64,000 bases of DNA from Cohnella thailandensis (GTDB lineage: Bacteria; Bacillota; Bacilli; Paenibacillales; Paenibacillaceae). The translations under genes and the position numbers were made by a program. Positions 35,126 to 43,034 of this stretch are shown here, one piece after another. The DNA lies in NCBI RefSeq assembly GCF_014212135.1, contig NZ_JACJVQ010000023.1, forward strand, positions 30,478 through 94,477, read 5' to 3'. Within the stretch, counting starts at the first letter, position 1. Each line of letters opens with the position of its first letter. Under the pieces are notes generated by a model. It worked only from the letters and a program-made list of their open reading frames with translations, searched no databases and was not told the origin of the DNA.

Positions 35126-37381
35126 ATGAGCGGTTCCAACCAGGAGTTTATCGTAATCGAGGGCGCGAGAGAGAACAATCTGAAGAACGTATCCTTACGC
35201 ATTCCTAAACGCAAGATCACGATCTTCACCGGGGTATCCGGATCGGGCAAGTCTTCGATCGTCTTCGATACGATCGCCGCTGAATCCACGAGATTGCTCA
35301 ACGAGAACTTCAGCATGTTCATTCGAACGTTCCTGCCTCACGTTCCCCAACCGGATACCGACGCGATCGAGAACCTGAGCATGGCCGTCATCGTGGATCA
35401 GAAACGGCTGGGCGGCGGCTCCCATTCCACGATGGGAACGATCACCGATATTTCTCCTATTCTTCGTCTTCTTTTCTCCCGATTAGGTCAGCCCCATGTC
35501 GGGTCCGTGAATCTGTTCTCGTTCAACGACCCCCAAGGCATGTGTCCGGAATGCAACGGAATCGGCCGCAGCTTGGCCGTCGATATGAGCAAAGCGCTGG
35601 ACATGTCGAAGTCTCTGAACGAAGGGGCCATTCTGCTGCCGGACTATGGGGTGAACGGCTGGGAATGGAACATGATCGTGCAGGCGGGGGACTTTGACCT
35701 CGACAAGAAGCTGAGCGATTATTCGGACGAGGAACTGGAGCAGCTGCTGTACGCCAAGGCCAGGAAAGTAAAGATGGATTTCGCCGGCAAGGCGACGAAT
35801 ATCACGGTGGAAGGCGTCATCGAGAAGTTCACCAACAAATACATCAAGCAGGACTTGAAGACGAAGTCCGAGCGCACGCAGCGAACCGTGGCGCCGTTCA
35901 TCACCGAGGGGGCGTGCTCCGGCTGCCGCGGCGCAAGGCTCAACCAGGCCGCGCTTAACTGCCGGATCAACGGACTCAACATTGCGGAGATGTCTTCCAT
36001 GGAGGTCGGACAGCTTATCCGAGTTATTCGGGAGATTGATGAGCCTGTCGTCGCGCCGGTCGTGAAGTCGCTGACCGAAAGGCTTCAGCATCTGGCGGAC
36101 ATCGGCCTCGACTACTTAACTCTGGACCGCGAGACGGATACGTTGTCCGGCGGCGAATCGCAGCGCGTCAAGATGGTGAAGCATCTGAGCGGAAGCCTGG
36201 TGGATGTCACCTACATCTTCGATGAGCCCAGCGTCGGTCTTCATCCTCGCGACGTGCATCGATTGAACGAGCTGCTGGTGAAGCTGCGGGATAAGGGCAA
36301 TACCGTGATCGTCGTCGAGCATGATCCCGACGTGATCAAGGTGGCGGATCATATCGTCGACGTCGGTCCTCACGCGGGCAGCCGAGGCGGCAACATCGTG
36401 TATGAGGGCAGCTATCAAGGCCTATTGGAGTCGGGTACGCTGACGGGGACCCACATGAAGCGCCCGCTTCAGCTTAAGCATGATTGCAGGCAGCCATCGG
36501 GCAAGCTGTCCATCACGAAGGCTAATCTGCATAACCTTCGGAATGTGAGCGTAGATATTCCGACCGGCGTCTTGAATGTCATAACAGGCGTGGCCGGTTC
36601 CGGCAAAAGCACGCTGATCAACGAAGTGTTCCTCGGCCAGCATCCGGAGGCGATCGTCATCGACCAATCGGCGGTAAGCGTGTCGACGCGCTCCAATCCT
36701 GCGACCTACACGGGCATTATGGACGACGTGCGCAAGGCATTCGCGACCGAGAACAAAGTGAATCAAGGCTTGTTCAGCTTCAATTCCAAGGGAGCATGCG
36801 AGAACTGCCAAGGGTTGGGCGTCGTCTATATGGACCTTTCGTTCCTGGAGAGCGTGAAGCTGCCTTGCGAGGTTTGCGGAGGCAGACGGTTTAAAGATGA
36901 GGTGCTCGAGTACAAGCTGAACGGCAAGTCCATTGCGGAAGTACTGGAGATGACGGTGGAGCAGGCGTTGGATTTTTTCAATTTAAAAGAAGTAGTGCGC
37001 AAGCTCCAGGCGATGAGCGACGTGGGACTCAACTACATTACGCTCGGCCAGCCGCTCAGCACGCTCTCGGGCGGGGAATGCCAGCGCATCAAGCTGGCGA
37101 GCGAATTGCATAAGAAGGGCAGCATCTACGTGATGGACGAGCCGACGACCGGCCTGCACATGTCCGATATCGGCCATCTTCTTGCCATCATGAACCGACT
37201 CGTGGACGCCGGCAATACCGTGATCGTCATCGAACACAACCTCGAGGTGATCGCTCAAGCGGATTGGATCATCGACATGGGGCCGGACGGAGGCAGCAAA
37301 GGCGGCCAAGTCGTGTTCGAGGGCACGCCGTCGCAGATCATCCATTCCGAGCAATCGATCACGGGAAAATACTTGAGGTAA
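35126..37381 (+). CDS. Short UvrA-like ABC protein (drug-resistance UvrA paralogue type)
   Basis: 751 residues, against about 940 for true UvrA. Both ATPase sites are complete: Walker A GVSGSGKSS near residue 34 and GVAGSGKST near 490; signatures LSGGESQRVKMVKHL and LSGGECQRIKLASEL; Walker B YIFDEPSVGLHP and YVMDEPTTGLH. Zinc-finger cysteine pairs CPECNG, CSGCRG, CENCQG and CEVCGG remain. The missing length fits loss of the UvrB-binding and part of the insertion region, as in UvrA2/DrrC-like proteins that protect DNA from intercalating drugs. The ATG at 35126 follows GGAAGGGAG. Its true substrate is unknown. Confidence 0.88.
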   Translation: MSGSNQEFIVIEGARENNLKNVSLRIPKRKITIFTGVSGSGKSSIVFDTIAAESTRLLNENFSMFIRTFLPHVPQPDTDAIENLSMAVIVDQKRLGGGSHSTMGTITDISPILRLLFSRLGQPHVGSVNLFSFNDPQGMCPECNGIGRSLAVDMSKALDMSKSLNEGAILLPDYGVNGWEWNMIVQAGDFDLDKKLSDYSDEELEQLLYAKARKVKMDFAGKATNITVEGVIEKFTNKYIKQDLKTKSERTQRTVAPFITEGACSGCRGARLNQAALNCRINGLNIAEMSSMEVGQLIRVIREIDEPVVAPVVKSLTERLQHLADIGLDYLTLDRETDTLSGGESQRVKMVKHLSGSLVDVTYIFDEPSVGLHPRDVHRLNELLVKLRDKGNTVIVVEHDPDVIKVADHIVDVGPHAGSRGGNIVYEGSYQGLLESGTLTGTHMKRPLQLKHDCRQPSGKLSITKANLHNLRNVSVDIPTGVLNVITGVAGSGKSTLINEVFLGQHPEAIVIDQSAVSVSTRSNPATYTGIMDDVRKAFATENKVNQGLFSFNSKGACENCQGLGVVYMDLSFLESVKLPCEVCGGRRFKDEVLEYKLNGKSIAEVLEMTVEQALDFFNLKEVVRKLQAMSDVGLNYITLGQPLSTLSGGECQRIKLASELHKKGSIYVMDEPTTGLHMSDIGHLLAIMNRLVDAGNTVIVIEHNLEVIAQADWIIDMGPDGGSKGGQVVFEGTPSQIIHSEQSITGKYLR

Positions 37382-37434
37382 GGCAATTCCAGCCGTTCGG
37401 CCATTGAAATCGCGATTTCCGAACTTCCATCTAC

Positions 37435-37462
37435 AAGAGCCCTGTTTGCAGGGCTCTTTTGT
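37435..37462 (+). terminator. Terminator after the UvrA-like gene
   Basis: A 10-bp stem (AAGAGCCCTG with CAGGGCTCTT), loop TTTG, then TTTTGT. Confidence 0.88.
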
Positions 37463-37533
37463 CATTCCTCCCTGAATACCCTCGCGGAGAAAAGGACACG
37501 ATATTCCTAAGATTGGTAATATCCGGAGGCTGT

Positions 37534-38340
37534 ATGGATAATTTCAGGAGTCGATATCGCAACAGGCGTTACCTGGCGCACGTCAGCATTTTGGGAACAA
37601 CGCAGCTGCATAAACGAAACCCGATTACGATAGCTTGCTGGTCTATGGCTTTTCCCGGTTTTGGTCATTTGCTCTTGAATAAGTACTTGCGCGGCTATGC
37701 TCTTATTCTGTGGGAGATGTTTATCAACCAGAAAATCCACTTGAATTTAGCCATGGTTCATACTTTTAACGGGCAATTTCAAGCGGCTCGGGACGTGTTG
37801 GATCCTAAATTCATGTCGCTTTATATCCCCGTTTACCTATTTGCGATCTATGATAGTTATCGAACCGCCGTTGATTTGAATAAAATTTACGTTCTCGCGC
37901 AAAGAGAAAACGGGCGTTTTACCGAATTCAGCATTGGGGCTCTGGAGATCAATTATCTGGATAAACGCAAACCGTGGCTCGCCGTCGTATGGTCGATGGG
38001 AATCCCGAGCGTAGGCCAGCTGTATCTTCATCGAATCGTTTTGGCTACCTTTATTTTGATAAGCACTATCGTAATCGTATGGAATTCCAATTTGATCTTG
38101 GGTTTACACTATTTGATTTTAGGGGACTGGAAAATATCGTTATCCTTTCTTGACAAACAATGGTTAATGTATTTCCCTTCTTTTTATTTTTTTACGGTCT
38201 ATGACGCCTACGCGAATACCGTGGAAAATAACAATTTGTTTAATGACATTCAAAAAAAACTGCTTATAGAAAAATACCAGCCCGCCGGACATCTTATTGC
38301 TATTGGAGACAAAAAACATGCAGATTTTGGCCACGTTTGA
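37534..38340 (+). CDS. Membrane protein with two related halves, unknown function
   Basis: 268 residues with four to six hydrophobic segments. Two similar units are visible: HKRNPITIACWSMAFPGFGH (residues 29-48) and DKRKPWLAVVWSMGIPSVGQ (near 143), each followed by LLLNKYLRG or LYLHRIVLA and later by a YDSYRTAVD or YDAYANTVE motif. This suggests an internal duplication. I do not recognise the family beyond a likeness to small TM2-like proteins. GGAGG precedes the ATG at 37534. The end overlaps the next gene by 23 bases, so the two work together. Confidence 0.75.
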   Translation: MDNFRSRYRNRRYLAHVSILGTTQLHKRNPITIACWSMAFPGFGHLLLNKYLRGYALILWEMFINQKIHLNLAMVHTFNGQFQAARDVLDPKFMSLYIPVYLFAIYDSYRTAVDLNKIYVLAQRENGRFTEFSIGALEINYLDKRKPWLAVVWSMGIPSVGQLYLHRIVLATFILISTIVIVWNSNLILGLHYLILGDWKISLSFLDKQWLMYFPSFYFFTVYDAYANTVENNNLFNDIQKKLLIEKYQPAGHLIAIGDKKHADFGHV

Positions 38341-38776
38341 ATTCTCGACTCTCCTTGAAATAGCCATTACTGAGCTAGAAGAGAAGGGAATAACGTCCAT
38401 TTACGCGGTTCCGCTTGATTTGCGCAAAAAAGAACCGAGACTACTCGATAATATCCACCGGGCGGATGGACTGTCGTTTATAGATAAAGGGATGATTTTT
38501 GCCTTTTTACTCTCTACCATCGGCGCCAGCAAAGGCTTCGTCTGGCCAGGCGGGCCTATCATCTGGGGAATTGCCGGTGCCTTGATCGGATTTGCGATAG
38601 GGGTCGCTCTGAGCTGGATCCTGTATCTGGTCAAACGAGATAAACATCAACTTCAAATTAAGAAGGGAAAAAAGGGAGAGGTCATTCTCATCGTAACGTG
38701 CGAAGATAATCAGGTGTCCGTGGTAGAAGATATACTCTGGGACCATAAAGCTTTGGGCATGGCCATAACCGGGTAG
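38318..38776 (+). CDS. Small membrane protein with glycine-rich segment, unknown function
   Basis: 152 residues. A short alpha/beta N-terminal part (FSTLLEIAITELEEKGITSI), hydrophobic segments at about 60-75 and 85-110 with a glycine pattern (PGGPIIWGIAGALIGFAIG), and a C-terminal strand-rich end (KKGEVILIVTCEDNQVSVV). The layout resembles general stress proteins with a glycine-zipper membrane part. The ATG at 38318 has GGAG nine bases upstream and lies inside the preceding membrane protein gene. A role for the pair is not known. Confidence 0.75.
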   Translation: MQILATFEFSTLLEIAITELEEKGITSIYAVPLDLRKKEPRLLDNIHRADGLSFIDKGMIFAFLLSTIGASKGFVWPGGPIIWGIAGALIGFAIGVALSWILYLVKRDKHQLQIKKGKKGEVILIVTCEDNQVSVVEDILWDHKALGMAITG

Positions 38777-38778
38777 AA

Positions 38779-38812
38779 AAAAACTCGCCGCAGCATGGAT
38801 TGGCGAGTTTTT
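38779..38812 (+). terminator. Terminator after the membrane protein pair
   Basis: A stem of 9-11 bp (AAACTCGCC with GGCGAGTTT) followed by TTTTTC. Confidence 0.88.
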
Positions 38813-38829
38813 CGTTGCTTAACCCACAT

Positions 38830-39213
38830 TTACATCGATTCATTTCCGGTTCTTCCTTGATAAGCGTGCGCATGGGGCTGCCTTCCGTTAACGGTGGTGT
38901 AACCTTCAAAAAAATGATAATGTCCGCCGCCGGGCAAAGGAATAGCGTCGCCCGTTCTGCCTCGAATGAAATGCGTATGACCGTCATTAAAGGTCGTCTC
39001 CGTCTGGTACTCATGAACGTGAGGCACCCCGCTGGGAGCCGGAGCGGTGACTCCGGCATATTCATGGGAATGACCGACATCGAATGAAGTCACGCCGGAG
39101 AATGCATGAACATGCACGGGCCTTCCGTCCCACGATGTAATGTAAAGCTTATGAGAATGATGTCCGTCGGAATCATCCGAGCAATAAACCAAGCCTGATA
39201 TCGGAATTTCCAA
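38830..39213 (-). CDS. ymaF: YmaF family histidine-rich protein
   Basis: 127 residues. About eight regularly spaced H-x-H motifs appear (GHHSHKLY, HVHAFSG, GHSHEYAG, PHVHEYQT, GHTHFIRG, GHYHFFEG, PHAHAYQG). This is the pattern of the YmaF family of Bacillales, whose function is not known; metal binding is likely from the many paired histidines. Start: TTG codons at 39219 and 39213 share the site AAGGGGGA; the second has better spacing and is chosen. A terminator shared with the convergent gene follows. Confidence 0.85.
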   Translation of the reverse strand: MEIPISGLVYCSDDSDGHHSHKLYITSWDGRPVHVHAFSGVTSFDVGHSHEYAGVTAPAPSGVPHVHEYQTETTFNDGHTHFIRGRTGDAIPLPGGGHYHFFEGYTTVNGRQPHAHAYQGRTGNESM

Positions 39214-39219
39214 TAGCAA

Positions 39220-39430
39220 GAATCCCCCTTCATTCTTGAAAATATTTGGATAGCGCGCTTACCGGCTGCTTTTTACATTATGTTGGCTAGATGCGGGTTG
39301 GTGCCTGTTCCGCAATATAACGATCGAACATTCAAAGGAATCAACGCGCTTCTAAAAGATGGCGGGTATATGACCAAGCAAGAACTTCATATCGTATGAA
39401 TTGACTAGAACATGAAGGGAGGAATGACCC
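39220..39430. other. Intergenic region
   Basis: 211 bases between ymaF and the DUF2935 gene. A 39-codon open frame from ATG 39280 to 39399 on the plus strand has no ribosome site and no recognisable likeness, so I do not call it a gene. No clear promoter or RNA is seen. Confidence 0.4.
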
Positions 39431-40243
39431 ATGTCAGATGCATTTGTCGTACGATCTTTAGAAGAAATCAGATTTTGGTCGAGGATCATGAAGGAACACT
39501 CATTATTTCTTAGATTGGGGTTTCGATGTGAAGATACTCAATTGATTAACGAGGCTAATCAATTTTATTCCGTCTTCGAGAATATCGAAAATAGGGCTAA
39601 TGCTTATACGTTCGGAACAGACCCTTCCGCGATCGTGAGATTTAATCAAGAAGTTCATACCGCGGTGTCCTTGATATGGGCTTTCAAGAGAAAAGTTCTA
39701 GGCTTAATCCTGACTTGTCAGCTTCCCGGCGCCAATAATTTCCCCTTACTGGTCGATCATGTGAGCAGGGAAGCCAATTACTTCCGAAATCGATTGGAAG
39801 AATTGAATCAAGGCCGGTTAGAGCCGTTACCGGATTCGATTATTGACGAGAATGTGTTTTTCCTAAGAATAATGGCTGACCACGCCAAATTTATTAGTCA
39901 CTTGCTCGATCCATCCGAGAGGAAATTAGTCGAACAAGCAAACAACTTCAGCCAAGAATTCGACCAATTATTATTTCAAGCCAGAGACTTGGATTCTATG
40001 CGACCTCAATCGCAAACGGTGCCGTTACTCGATCAATTCCTGGATCAAAACCGAGTATCCGTTAAATCGCTTCGCGATTTTAAGAAAACGGCTCGGGATC
40101 TCATTGAAGCTTGCAAAATAAAAAGCATCATTCATCCCTTGTTAGCGGATCATGTTTTTCGCGAAGCAGAACACTTCCTTGTCATTATCGATATGTTCGA
40201 AAGCAGCCTGACAGGCAAACCGGTTCAAGCCATTATTCAATGA
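39431..40243 (+). CDS. DUF2935 family protein
   Basis: 270 residues, all helical, made of two related halves. Each half starts with a helix ending in a D/E-H motif (EIRFWSRIMKEHSLFLRLG at residues 11-29; NVFFLRIMADHAKFISHLL near 138) and later has a DHVxREAxxF motif (VDHVSREANYF near 113; LADHVFREAEHFL near 238). The Glu and His residues are placed like those of ferritin-like di-metal bundles. The family is found mainly in spore-forming Firmicutes and has no known function. GAAGGGAGGAA precedes the ATG at 39431. Confidence 0.9.
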   Translation: MSDAFVVRSLEEIRFWSRIMKEHSLFLRLGFRCEDTQLINEANQFYSVFENIENRANAYTFGTDPSAIVRFNQEVHTAVSLIWAFKRKVLGLILTCQLPGANNFPLLVDHVSREANYFRNRLEELNQGRLEPLPDSIIDENVFFLRIMADHAKFISHLLDPSERKLVEQANNFSQEFDQLLFQARDLDSMRPQSQTVPLLDQFLDQNRVSVKSLRDFKKTARDLIEACKIKSIIHPLLADHVFREAEHFLVIIDMFESSLTGKPVQAIIQ

Positions 40244-40507
40244 TTGCCGTCACCGCAGAGCGGCGTTTGGGGGGGACCGAAAGTCTGGGTTCGCGTGGCG
40301 GGCAAAGGGGGGTCTACCTATAAGGACAGCCCTAGAGCGGCAGCCCGAATGCAGAAGTTCCGATCCTCTCCCCGGAACGATAGATTCGAGATCGGCTGAA
40401 AGTTCACTTCGGTATCCAAAGCCTTGCGGTTGATCAATGTACAAGCCCCAGGATCGCCAAGTATTTATAGCTAATCCTCCACAACATTGCAAAATTCCCC
40501 AAAATCG
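40244..40507. other. Intergenic region without a recognisable gene
   Basis: About 260 bases separate the DUF2935 gene from the TetR promoter. The first 170 bases are GC-rich with G-runs, the rest AT-rich. The frame of the DUF2935 gene stays open for 43 codons after its TGA, which looks accidental. No RNA structure or terminator is obvious. Confidence 0.4.
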
Positions 40508-40572
40508 TTGACAAAATACCGAGTTATCTTATAGGATATGTTTTAACAAAACTGACTGACTAGTCGATCGGT
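40508..40572 (+). promoter_or_regulatory. TetR promoter and palindromic operator
   Basis: -35 TTGACA (40508-40513) and -10-like TATAGG (40530-40535), 16 bases apart. Just downstream lies an imperfect palindrome centred on GACTAGTC (40558-40565) with flanks AACTGACT and GATCGGTT, the shape of a TetR-family operator. It overlaps the expected transcription start, which suits autorepression of the whole downstream operon. Confidence 0.6.
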
Positions 40573-40649
40573 TTTATGAAATCTGGAGGTGAAGAACGAT
40601 CGCACGCGAGGAAGCAAACTCGAAAAAGAGCGAGGAGCGACGAAACGAG

Positions 40650-41234
40650 TTGCTCGGCATAGCACTGGAACGTTTCGCGAAATACGGTTATCACAACACT
40701 AAGATTTCCGACATCGTCCAGCAGGCAGGAGTCGCGCAAGGCACGTTCTATTGGCATTTCAAAAGCAAAGAAGCGATAGCGCTTGAAATCATCGATAACG
40801 GAAAAAGAGAAATCGCTAAGGTGATCGAACAGGGCTACAGAAGCCATTCGGGTACCGTTCAGGACATGGTTACCGCTTCGGAGTCGCTCTTGGCCTCGCT
40901 GTTCCGTTTTGCCAGTCAAAACCGCTATCTAATGGAGCTGCTATTGGTCGGTACGGGAACGGACGATAACATCCGGTACAAGGTCCATGAGACGAGAATC
41001 GAAATGGAAAAGGCCTTTCAGCGAAACATTGAACGGGCGATGGAGCTCAACATGCTGCCGCAAGGCATCGATTCCTACATTCGAGCGTCGCTGCTAGTCA
41101 GTCTTATTGAAGGAATCATTGCCAGGTGGTTGTTCGGTCCGACCGTCCCGGAGTCCCCATTGACCTCTAAAACGGCTGAGCAGTTGGCGGCAGAGACGGC
41201 ACGCTTCGAATTTTTCGGGCTGCTCGGCATTTGA
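40650..41234 (+). CDS. TetR-family repressor (start uncertain)
   Basis: 194 residues from the TTG at 40650. The helix-turn-helix is ISDIVQQAGVAQGTFYWHFK, preceded by ERFAKYGYHNTK. The ligand domain follows. The first DNA-binding helix appears cut: in-frame codons upstream (EEANSKKSEERRNELL) look like the true N-terminus, and the strong GGAGG (40585-40589) fits a start near 40599. No ATG, GTG or TTG is in that frame there; the codon at best distance is ATC, and a GTG at 40589 is in another frame. Either the start is non-standard or a frameshift exists. It is the first gene of the OsmC/NCS1/Hyu operon. Confidence 0.8.
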   Translation: MLGIALERFAKYGYHNTKISDIVQQAGVAQGTFYWHFKSKEAIALEIIDNGKREIAKVIEQGYRSHSGTVQDMVTASESLLASLFRFASQNRYLMELLLVGTGTDDNIRYKVHETRIEMEKAFQRNIERAMELNMLPQGIDSYIRASLLVSLIEGIIARWLFGPTVPESPLTSKTAEQLAAETARFEFFGLLGI

Positions 41235-41266
41235 TTATTCCCATCCTGCAGCATGAAAGGAACTTG

Positions 41267-41638
41267 ATGATGATCTCAATCACTTGGAGCAACAGAGGAT
41301 TTACGGTGAATAGCGACGGCGCTTATCAACCTCCGGAAGGCGCAAGCCAGTCCCCGATGGACATCTTGTGCGAATCGCTCGGATTGTGCGTCGCGGTGAC
41401 GCTGGTCAAACTTCTCGATGAGGCCGGGAAGGAGAGCGACGGCCTGAAGGTTGAAGTTGACCCCCATAAAGCCAAAATCGGAGCGCCTCGAGTTGAAAAT
41501 ATGGAGGTTTCGGTCGATTTTCCAGGAGACGTGCCGGTAGAGGCAAAGGAAAGATTGCTGCTTCACGCTTCCCGTCTGTGCACGATAGGCAACACCTTGA
41601 AACGCGGTAGCGAGATTCAATACAACATTAAAACGTAA
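41267..41638 (+). CDS. OsmC-like family protein
   Basis: 123 residues, short for the family. The centre carries SPMDILCESLGLCVAVTLVK with two cysteines four residues apart, and a third lies in HASRLCTIGNTL. In OsmC/Ohr proteins two such cysteines reduce hydroperoxides, but many OsmC-like members act elsewhere. AAAGGAAC lies before ATG 41267; an adjacent ATG at 41270 is equally possible. It lies 32 bases after the TetR gene and 14 before the permease gene. Its presence in a hydantoinase-like operon is unexpected. Confidence 0.82.
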   Translation: MMISITWSNRGFTVNSDGAYQPPEGASQSPMDILCESLGLCVAVTLVKLLDEAGKESDGLKVEVDPHKAKIGAPRVENMEVSVDFPGDVPVEAKERLLLHASRLCTIGNTLKRGSEIQYNIKT

Positions 41639-41652
41639 AGCGGGGGTTACCC

Positions 41653-43005
41653 ATGTCCGTACAAGAAAACATCGCAACTGCCGGCAAAGACAGCCGCGCG
41701 AGTCTCGAGGATTACGCCATTCAACCGGTGCCGCAGGCCCACCGCAAAAGCTTGCTCAATGTAGCCTTCACCAGCTGCGGGTGGATCATTTCCCTGTCCA
41801 CGATCTTCGTCGGCGGTTCGCTCGCAGCGGGCATGTCGTTCGGGAAAGCGATCGCAGCCGGTTTGATCGGCATGCTGATTTTGGCCGTTTACGGCTTTTT
41901 CCAAGGGTGGATGGGAGCTAAGCACGGGGTTGCCACCGCGGTGCTGGCCCGCCAAGCTTTCGGCCGCGTTGGATCTGGTCTCTTCGGCATTTTGCTTTCC
42001 TTGACGATGGGGATCGGCTGGTTCGGCTGGCAGGTGGCGTTCTTCGGATCCACTATCGAGCAGATGTTCCCCGGCCATTGGTTCTCCGATCCGAACGTAG
42101 CCATCGTATGGGGCGGCATCCTGATGATCTCAACCGCGTTCATCGGCTACAAGGGAATTACGTACTTAAGCTTCATAGCCGTTCCGCTCGTCGTCCTGTT
42201 GTCCGTCTGGGGAATCTTCGTTGCCGCGGATGAATCCGGCGGACTCGGCAATTTGTTCTCGATGCAGCCCACGGGTACATCGCTTAGCATGTTTGCCGGC
42301 ATCACGCTTGTCGTTGGCAACGCGGCTCTGGGCGCAGTCGTTTTCCCGGACGTGTCGCGCTATGGCCGTACGCCCCTTGCCGGCGGGCTCGGAGCCGCAT
42401 CGGGTTACTTTATCGGCGGGATCTTCTCGGTCGTCGCGGGCGCGGCCATGACGTTCGCCGCCCAGCTGCCGGAGCTCGGCTCCACGCCTAATATTCCTGC
42501 CGTCATGGCGAAGCTGGGCATGGGATTCTTCGCTTTCCTGATCCTCGTCTTCGCGCAGTGGTCCAACAACGACAATAATCTGTATACCGGCGCGTTAGGC
42601 CTGAGGAATGTCGTGAAGCTTCCGAAGTTCGTGCTCGTTCTGATCATGGGTGCGCTTGGCATCCTGATCGCGCTAACGGGTTATCAGGATCATTTTGTCC
42701 CCTTCTTGAACTTCCTTGGCGTTTATGTTCCGCCGATCGCCGGCGTCATGATCGCGGATCACTGGATAGTCCGGCGCAATTCGTACCGTTTCGGGGAGGG
42801 AACCACTTACAGCCTCATTAATCTGGCTGCCATCGTCGCCGTTATCGCCGCCGGCGTGATCGCTTCGCATATTTCTTGGGGCATCAGCCCGATCAACTCC
42901 ACGTTGCTCGGACTTGCGATATACCCGCTGCTCACCGGAGTACTGAAGCTGTTGCGGGTTCCGTACGAATGGGGACAGTCGACGGAGGATTCTACGGGCT
43001 TCTAA
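41653..43005 (+). CDS. NCS1-family nucleobase/hydantoin permease
   Basis: 450 residues with about twelve membrane segments, of the cytosine/purine/uracil/thiamine/allantoin/hydantoin permease family (CodB/Mhp1). Family features include GWIISLSTIFVGGSLAAGMS near residue 40, GIGWFGWQVAFFGSTIEQMF near 118, QWSNNDNNLYTGALGLRN near 298 (the cytosine-permease NNxYxxGL-like motif) and PPIAGVMIADHWI near 360. It probably brings in the substrate of the HyuA/HyuB enzymes encoded downstream. The hydrophilic N-terminus ends with IQPVPQAHR, as in CodB-like carriers. Confidence 0.9.
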   Translation: MSVQENIATAGKDSRASLEDYAIQPVPQAHRKSLLNVAFTSCGWIISLSTIFVGGSLAAGMSFGKAIAAGLIGMLILAVYGFFQGWMGAKHGVATAVLARQAFGRVGSGLFGILLSLTMGIGWFGWQVAFFGSTIEQMFPGHWFSDPNVAIVWGGILMISTAFIGYKGITYLSFIAVPLVVLLSVWGIFVAADESGGLGNLFSMQPTGTSLSMFAGITLVVGNAALGAVVFPDVSRYGRTPLAGGLGAASGYFIGGIFSVVAGAAMTFAAQLPELGSTPNIPAVMAKLGMGFFAFLILVFAQWSNNDNNLYTGALGLRNVVKLPKFVLVLIMGALGILIALTGYQDHFVPFLNFLGVYVPPIAGVMIADHWIVRRNSYRFGEGTTYSLINLAAIVAVIAAGVIASHISWGISPINSTLLGLAIYPLLTGVLKLLRVPYEWGQSTEDSTGF

Positions 43006-43034
43006 CGTGAAATAAGCTTTGGGAGGTTTCAACC

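Noticed and set aside
39280..39399. A possible 39-residue protein, starting MLARCGLVPV
   Set aside because: It has no ribosome site, no promoter and no likeness that I recognise.
40241..40372. In-frame extension of the DUF2935 gene past its TGA (43 codons)
   Set aside because: The extension is short, G-rich and does not continue the helical pattern; no selenocysteine hairpin or readthrough signal is visible.
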